Shown here: positions 61,175 through 64,000 of the stretch, one piece after another
Layout of the letters: each line of letters starts with the position of its first letter
Numbering within the stretch: position 1 is the first letter of the stretch
Origin: Actinomyces sp. UMB0138
GTDB lineage: Bacteria; Bacillota; Negativicutes; Veillonellales; Veillonellaceae
Assembly (NCBI RefSeq): GCF_002849225.1
Contig: NZ_PKMC01000001.1
Span: forward strand, 545,932-609,931
Length of the DNA: 64,000 nt
Direction of reading: 5' to 3'
Notes under the pieces: generated by a model
What the model was told of the DNA's origin: nothing
Databases searched by the model: none
Seen by the model: only the letters and a program-made list of their open reading frames with translations
Made by a program: the position numbers and the translations under genes

Positions 61175-61539
61175 TACCTTCGCCTGGAGCGCAGCGCAAT
61201 AGTAAGCGGGATCGGCGTAGCGAGCGCAATAACTATGAGGACACCACCTAAGAAAGCAGGCATGGTCCTTCCCATAAAGAAGAATATTGTGGCTGTGATA
61301 ATAACCATAGCCCACATGGCGATGAAGATGATTACAGGCAGAGAGAGGCTAATTTTCCCCTGGGGCCTTGGAGGTGTAAAACGCTCTTCCTCGAGGCTGT
61401 AATCACGAGGTCCGCGCATTGCCATTGCCCCAGGAGAGGGCGCTTTCTTGCCCATCTGTACTCCCATGCCGGGGGCATCGGAAATATCTATTTGTTCCAC
61501 AATGTCGCGGAAGCGTCGATTTAATTCCTTTTTTGACAT
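61174..61539 (-). CDS. Two-helix membrane protein of unknown function
   Basis: 121 residues starting ATG 61539 (MSKKELNRRFRDIVEQID) with GGAAG five bases upstream. The N-terminal half is polar, a Pro/Arg-rich stretch (ERFTPPRPQGK) follows, and then two close helices (LPVIIFIAMWAMVIITATIFFF and AFLGGVLIVIALATPIPLTIAL) end in RSRRR. Similar actinobacterial proteins occur between plsC and the DEDDh gene, no function known. Stop overlaps the nuclease start. Confidence 0.75.
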   Translation of the reverse strand: MSKKELNRRFRDIVEQIDISDAPGMGVQMGKKAPSPGAMAMRGPRDYSLEEERFTPPRPQGKISLSLPVIIFIAMWAMVIITATIFFFMGRTMPAFLGGVLIVIALATPIPLTIALRSRRR

Positions 61540-61647
61540 GTCTTCCGGCCCGCCGTGCCCCAAGTTTTGCTTTCCCGTCATACGATGAAGACTAGCGCTT
61601 GCCACCCACAGGTGAAAGCTGGCAGATGCGAACTTGAAGGGAAAGAC

Positions 61648-62367
61648 GTGTTTTATCGACTGCTGAAGGCGATTTTAGGCCCGATACTAAAGATTGTCTA
61701 TAAACCTTGGATAGAGGGCGCCGAGAACATTCCCTCTGAGGGGCCCGCCATTTTGGCCTCCAATCACCTGGCCGTAATTGATTCGTTCTTTCTGCCTTTG
61801 ATGATTGAACGGGAAGTTGTGTTTATGGGAAAGGCCGACTACTTCACCGGGAAAGGCGTCAAAGGCAAGCTTGTGGCTCGCTTCATGCGGGCCGTTGGCA
61901 CTATTCCTGTAGATCGAACAGGTGGCAAGAAGTCGCAGGCTGCTTTGCGTACCGGGCTTCGCCGACTAGACGAGGGCGGCCTGTTCGGTATCTACCCAGA
62001 GGGTACCCGTAGCCCCGATGGGCGGCTTTACCGCGGTAAAACAGGGGTTGCCCGAATGGCACTGGAATCGGGAGCTCCGGTAGTGCCGGTAGCAATGATT
62101 GGCACCAACGTGGCCCAGCCTATTGGTACTGTGATTCCTCGCCCTCACAGGGTTGGCATCAAAGTCGGTCCGGCGTTGGACTTTAGCCGGTACCGGGGGC
62201 TAGAAAACGACCGCTTCGTGTTGCGTGCAATCACAGACGAGATTATGTATTCGCTAATGAGTCTTTCCGGGCAAGAATATGTGGACAAGTACGCAGCTGA
62301 TGTAAAGCGCAAGCTCTCTGAAGAGGGTAAATTTGCCGGTCCCGTGCCTGGTGGAAAGCAGAAGTAG
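61648..62367 (+). CDS. plsC: 1-acyl-sn-glycerol-3-phosphate acyltransferase
   Basis: 239 residues from GTG 61648 behind GAAGGGAAA; the frame from 61555 overlaps the divergent gene. Acyltransferase motifs: NHLAVIDSFF (HX4D-type: H and D), GGLFGIYPEGTRSPDGRLYRGKTGVA (EGTRS) and PVVPVAMIGT. An N-terminal amphipathic/hydrophobic segment (LLKAILGPILKIVYKPW) anchors it. Makes phosphatidic acid. Confidence 0.92.
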   Translation: MFYRLLKAILGPILKIVYKPWIEGAENIPSEGPAILASNHLAVIDSFFLPLMIEREVVFMGKADYFTGKGVKGKLVARFMRAVGTIPVDRTGGKKSQAALRTGLRRLDEGGLFGIYPEGTRSPDGRLYRGKTGVARMALESGAPVVPVAMIGTNVAQPIGTVIPRPHRVGIKVGPALDFSRYRGLENDRFVLRAITDEIMYSLMSLSGQEYVDKYAADVKRKLSEEGKFAGPVPGGKQK

Positions 62368-62448
62368 TAAAAATGGGCGGTGTGCGCCCAGTAACGTAAA
62401 ACCTTTACAATAGACCGTGACACAGATTAAATCTCTTGGAAGGAATTG

Positions 62449-63669
62449 ATGACTATGCGTCGCGTAGCCCTGCTAACTGCCGGTGGTTTCGCTCCCTGTC
62501 TGTCAGCTGCCGTTGGGTACCTGATCGATAACTACACTAAGCAAAATCCAGATGTTGAAATCATTGCTTACCAGAATGGCTACCACGGCTTGCTAACTGG
62601 GAACTACATTGTGGTCGACGATGAGGCTCGTAAGAACGCCTTGCATCTGACTGAGTTTGGCGGATCGCCTATTGGTAACTCGCGTGTGAAGCTCACTAAC
62701 AAGGAAGACCTTCTAAAGCGAGGGCTTATTCCCGAGGGCGTAGAGCCGCTTGGGTATGCCGCCGAAAAGCTTAAGGATGATGGCGTTGACGTACTGCACA
62801 CCATTGGTGGCGACGACACTAACACCACTGCTGCTGATCTTGCGGAGTATCTGCACGAGCACGATTATGAGCTGACAGTTGTCGGGCTGCCGAAGACTAT
62901 CGATAACGACGTATATCCGATCCGACAGTCGCTCGGTGCTTGGACTGCAGCTGAGCAGGGGGCAACTTTCGCCGCTAATATCATCGGCGAACATCGAGTC
63001 AGCCCGCGTATGCTCATTGTTCATGAGGTCATGGGCCGTAACTGTGGTTACCTGACTGCCCAGACCGCCAAGGTTTACCGCGAGCGCTTGGATCAGCGCA
63101 ACTGGGTGCCATCGATTGGCCTGTCTAAGGAACGCTGGGACATTCATGCTGTTTACGTCCCAGAGGAATCGATCGACATTGATGCGGAGTCGAAACGTCT
63201 GAAGGGCATCATGGACGAGCTCGGAAACGTGAACATTTTCCTGTCGGAGGGTGCTGGTGTAGATGACATCGTCCGCGAATTGGAAGAGGCCGGCGAAGAG
63301 GTACAGCGAGACGCCTTCGGGCACGTAAAGCTGGACACTATCAATCCGGGCAATTGGTTCGCCAAGCAGTTTGCAAAGCGGATTGGCGCTGAAAAGGTGA
63401 TGGTGCAGAAGTCTGGTTACTTCTCTCGCTCGGCTGCTGCAAATAAGGAAGACCTGGATCTAATCAAGTCCATGTGCGACTTGGCAGTGGAGTGCGCTAA
63501 GGAAGGCAAACCTGGCGTTATCGGTCATGATGAAGACAATGACGACAAGCTGTCAGTCATCGACTTCGCCCGCATCAAGGGCGGCAAGCCCTTCAATGTG
63601 GACGTTGACTGGTACGTGGATCTGCTAGAGCAGATTGGCCAGCCCCGAGGCAAGAAACTAGCAAAGTAG
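62449..63669 (+). CDS. pfp: 6-phosphofructokinase, PPi-dependent type
   Basis: Glycolytic/gluconeogenic enzyme, 406 residues from ATG 62449 behind AAGGA. The motif GGDDT at 120-124 has Asp where ATP-dependent enzymes have Gly (GGDGS/T), and PKTIDND (K149) replaces GTIDND; this pair is the recognised mark of pyrophosphate-dependent phosphofructokinase. So PPi is probably the phosphate donor and the step is reversible. Sequence otherwise has PRMLIVHEVMGRNCGYL. Confidence 0.92.
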   Translation: MTMRRVALLTAGGFAPCLSAAVGYLIDNYTKQNPDVEIIAYQNGYHGLLTGNYIVVDDEARKNALHLTEFGGSPIGNSRVKLTNKEDLLKRGLIPEGVEPLGYAAEKLKDDGVDVLHTIGGDDTNTTAADLAEYLHEHDYELTVVGLPKTIDNDVYPIRQSLGAWTAAEQGATFAANIIGEHRVSPRMLIVHEVMGRNCGYLTAQTAKVYRERLDQRNWVPSIGLSKERWDIHAVYVPEESIDIDAESKRLKGIMDELGNVNIFLSEGAGVDDIVRELEEAGEEVQRDAFGHVKLDTINPGNWFAKQFAKRIGAEKVMVQKSGYFSRSAAANKEDLDLIKSMCDLAVECAKEGKPGVIGHDEDNDDKLSVIDFARIKGGKPFNVDVDWYVDLLEQIGQPRGKKLAK

Positions 63670-63683
63670 TTTTACTCACGTGC

Positions 63684-63718
63684 GCCCGTCTGTCGGAACA
63701 CTCCGATAAGGCGGGCGT
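63684..63718 (+). terminator. Hairpin after pfp
   Basis: CGCCCG...CGGGCG outer stem with an inner TGTCGGA/TCCGATA stem (one mismatch), followed by TTTG. Confidence 0.75.
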
Positions 63719-63739
63719 TTGCGCTCTATCATGTGTTGC

Positions 63740-64000
63740 ATGCTTACCGAAGATCCTAAACAGTCCTGGAGGGCTTTTCCTGCCCTGCAGCAACCGGCCT
63801 ATCCGGATGAAGAAGCCCTACGAGCAGTATTGGCAGATTTGGAGCTTCGGCCCCCACTAGTTTTTGCTGGCGAGGTAGATAAGCTAAAGACCCAGATGGG
63901 GCAGGCAGGCGCAGGTGAAGCGTTTGTATTGATGGGCGGAGATTGCGCCGAGACATTCGCTGAATCTACCGCTGACCACGTCCGCCTGAAGATGCAGACA
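63740..64000 (+). CDS. aroG: Class II DAHP synthase, N-terminal part
   Basis: 87 codons to the window end. The first residues MLTEDPKQSWRAFPALQQP, then YPDEEALRAVLADLELRPPL, and the Mn-binding motif LMGGDCAETF identify a plant-type (class II) 3-deoxy-D-arabino-heptulosonate 7-phosphate synthase, the entry to the shikimate pathway. An in-frame ATG at 63731 is an alternative start. Cut by the window edge. Feeds chorismate to the trp enzymes in this window. Confidence 0.92.
   Translation, partial: MLTEDPKQSWRAFPALQQPAYPDEEALRAVLADLELRPPLVFAGEVDKLKTQMGQAGAGEAFVLMGGDCAETFAESTADHVRLKMQT

Noticed and set aside
1..64000. Prophage, transposon or insertion sequence
   Set aside because: No transposase, integrase, terminal repeats or phage genes seen; the gene order is mostly conserved actinobacterial backbone.

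Overview
The window is a chromosomal segment of a low-to-middle G+C actinobacterium. The evidence is a complete Pup-conjugation locus (mpa, dop, pup, pafA), actinobacterial-type LexA boxes on an imuA'/imuB/dnaE2 mutagenesis cassette, DUF4191 and DUF3043 membrane proteins, an ANTAR regulator of the PdtaR type, and gene order that matches several blocks of the Mycobacterium map. Base composition is near 50% GC by eye. A cell-wall subtilase with an LSATG sorting signal, a PPi-type phosphofructokinase, and the lack of bcc/aa3 oxidase genes at their usual site point to a fermentative, host-associated member of the Actinomycetaceae. I cannot name the genus.

Layout. 1-3.1 kb: an amino-acid ABC transporter operon (minus strand) with the decayed remnant of a second binding protein. 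3.2-8.8 kb: DUF4191 protein, a divergent membrane Ser/Thr kinase, a three-lipoyl-domain E2 acyltransferase and its E3 (lpd). 9-10.4 kb: small membrane protein, trmL and a PEBP protein. 10.5-18.7 kb: an SOS cassette imuA'-imuB-SNF2/SWIM helicase-dnaE2 with two perfect LexA palindromes. 18.8-23.8 kb: tRNA-Leu(GAG), a GNAT/MazG-like fusion, an FAD oxidoreductase, an acidic protein, an aldo/keto reductase, a HAD phosphatase and a RecB-like nuclease. 24-30.5 kb: trmI-mpa-dop-pup-pafA-FKBP-like, the pupylation locus without prcBA. 30.5-37.4 kb: trpE-trpC-trpB-trpA-lgt-pyk. 37.7-39.3 kb: an unrecognised Cys/His-rich repeat lipoprotein, the strangest gene in the window. 39.7-46.7 kb: pdtaR, a tRNA with anticodon CAA but a short variable loop, an EamA transporter, a thioesterase, polA and rpsA. 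47-52.7 kb: cell-wall subtilase, HAD-IIB phosphatase, SpoU methyltransferase, a hypothetical protein and pyrD. 52.7-64 kb: DUF3043, M20 peptidase, glycerate-kinase-like protein, erpA-like protein, FKBP lipoprotein, sodA, degenerate receiver, trpD, DEDDh/GIY-YIG nuclease, plsC, pfp and the start of a class II DAHP synthase.

How the genes work together. Aromatic amino acid synthesis is spread over three places: the DAHP synthase at the right edge, trpD, and the trpECBA cluster; trpG and trpF are not here. The mutagenesis cassette is wired to LexA at two points, so the helicase probably belongs to the damage response. The pupylation genes form one tightly overlapping operon, but the ATPase ends without a proteasome-docking tail and pup abuts pafA directly, which suggests tagging without a 20S proteasome. 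Most transcription units end in strong hairpins, and several of these are shared by converging genes.
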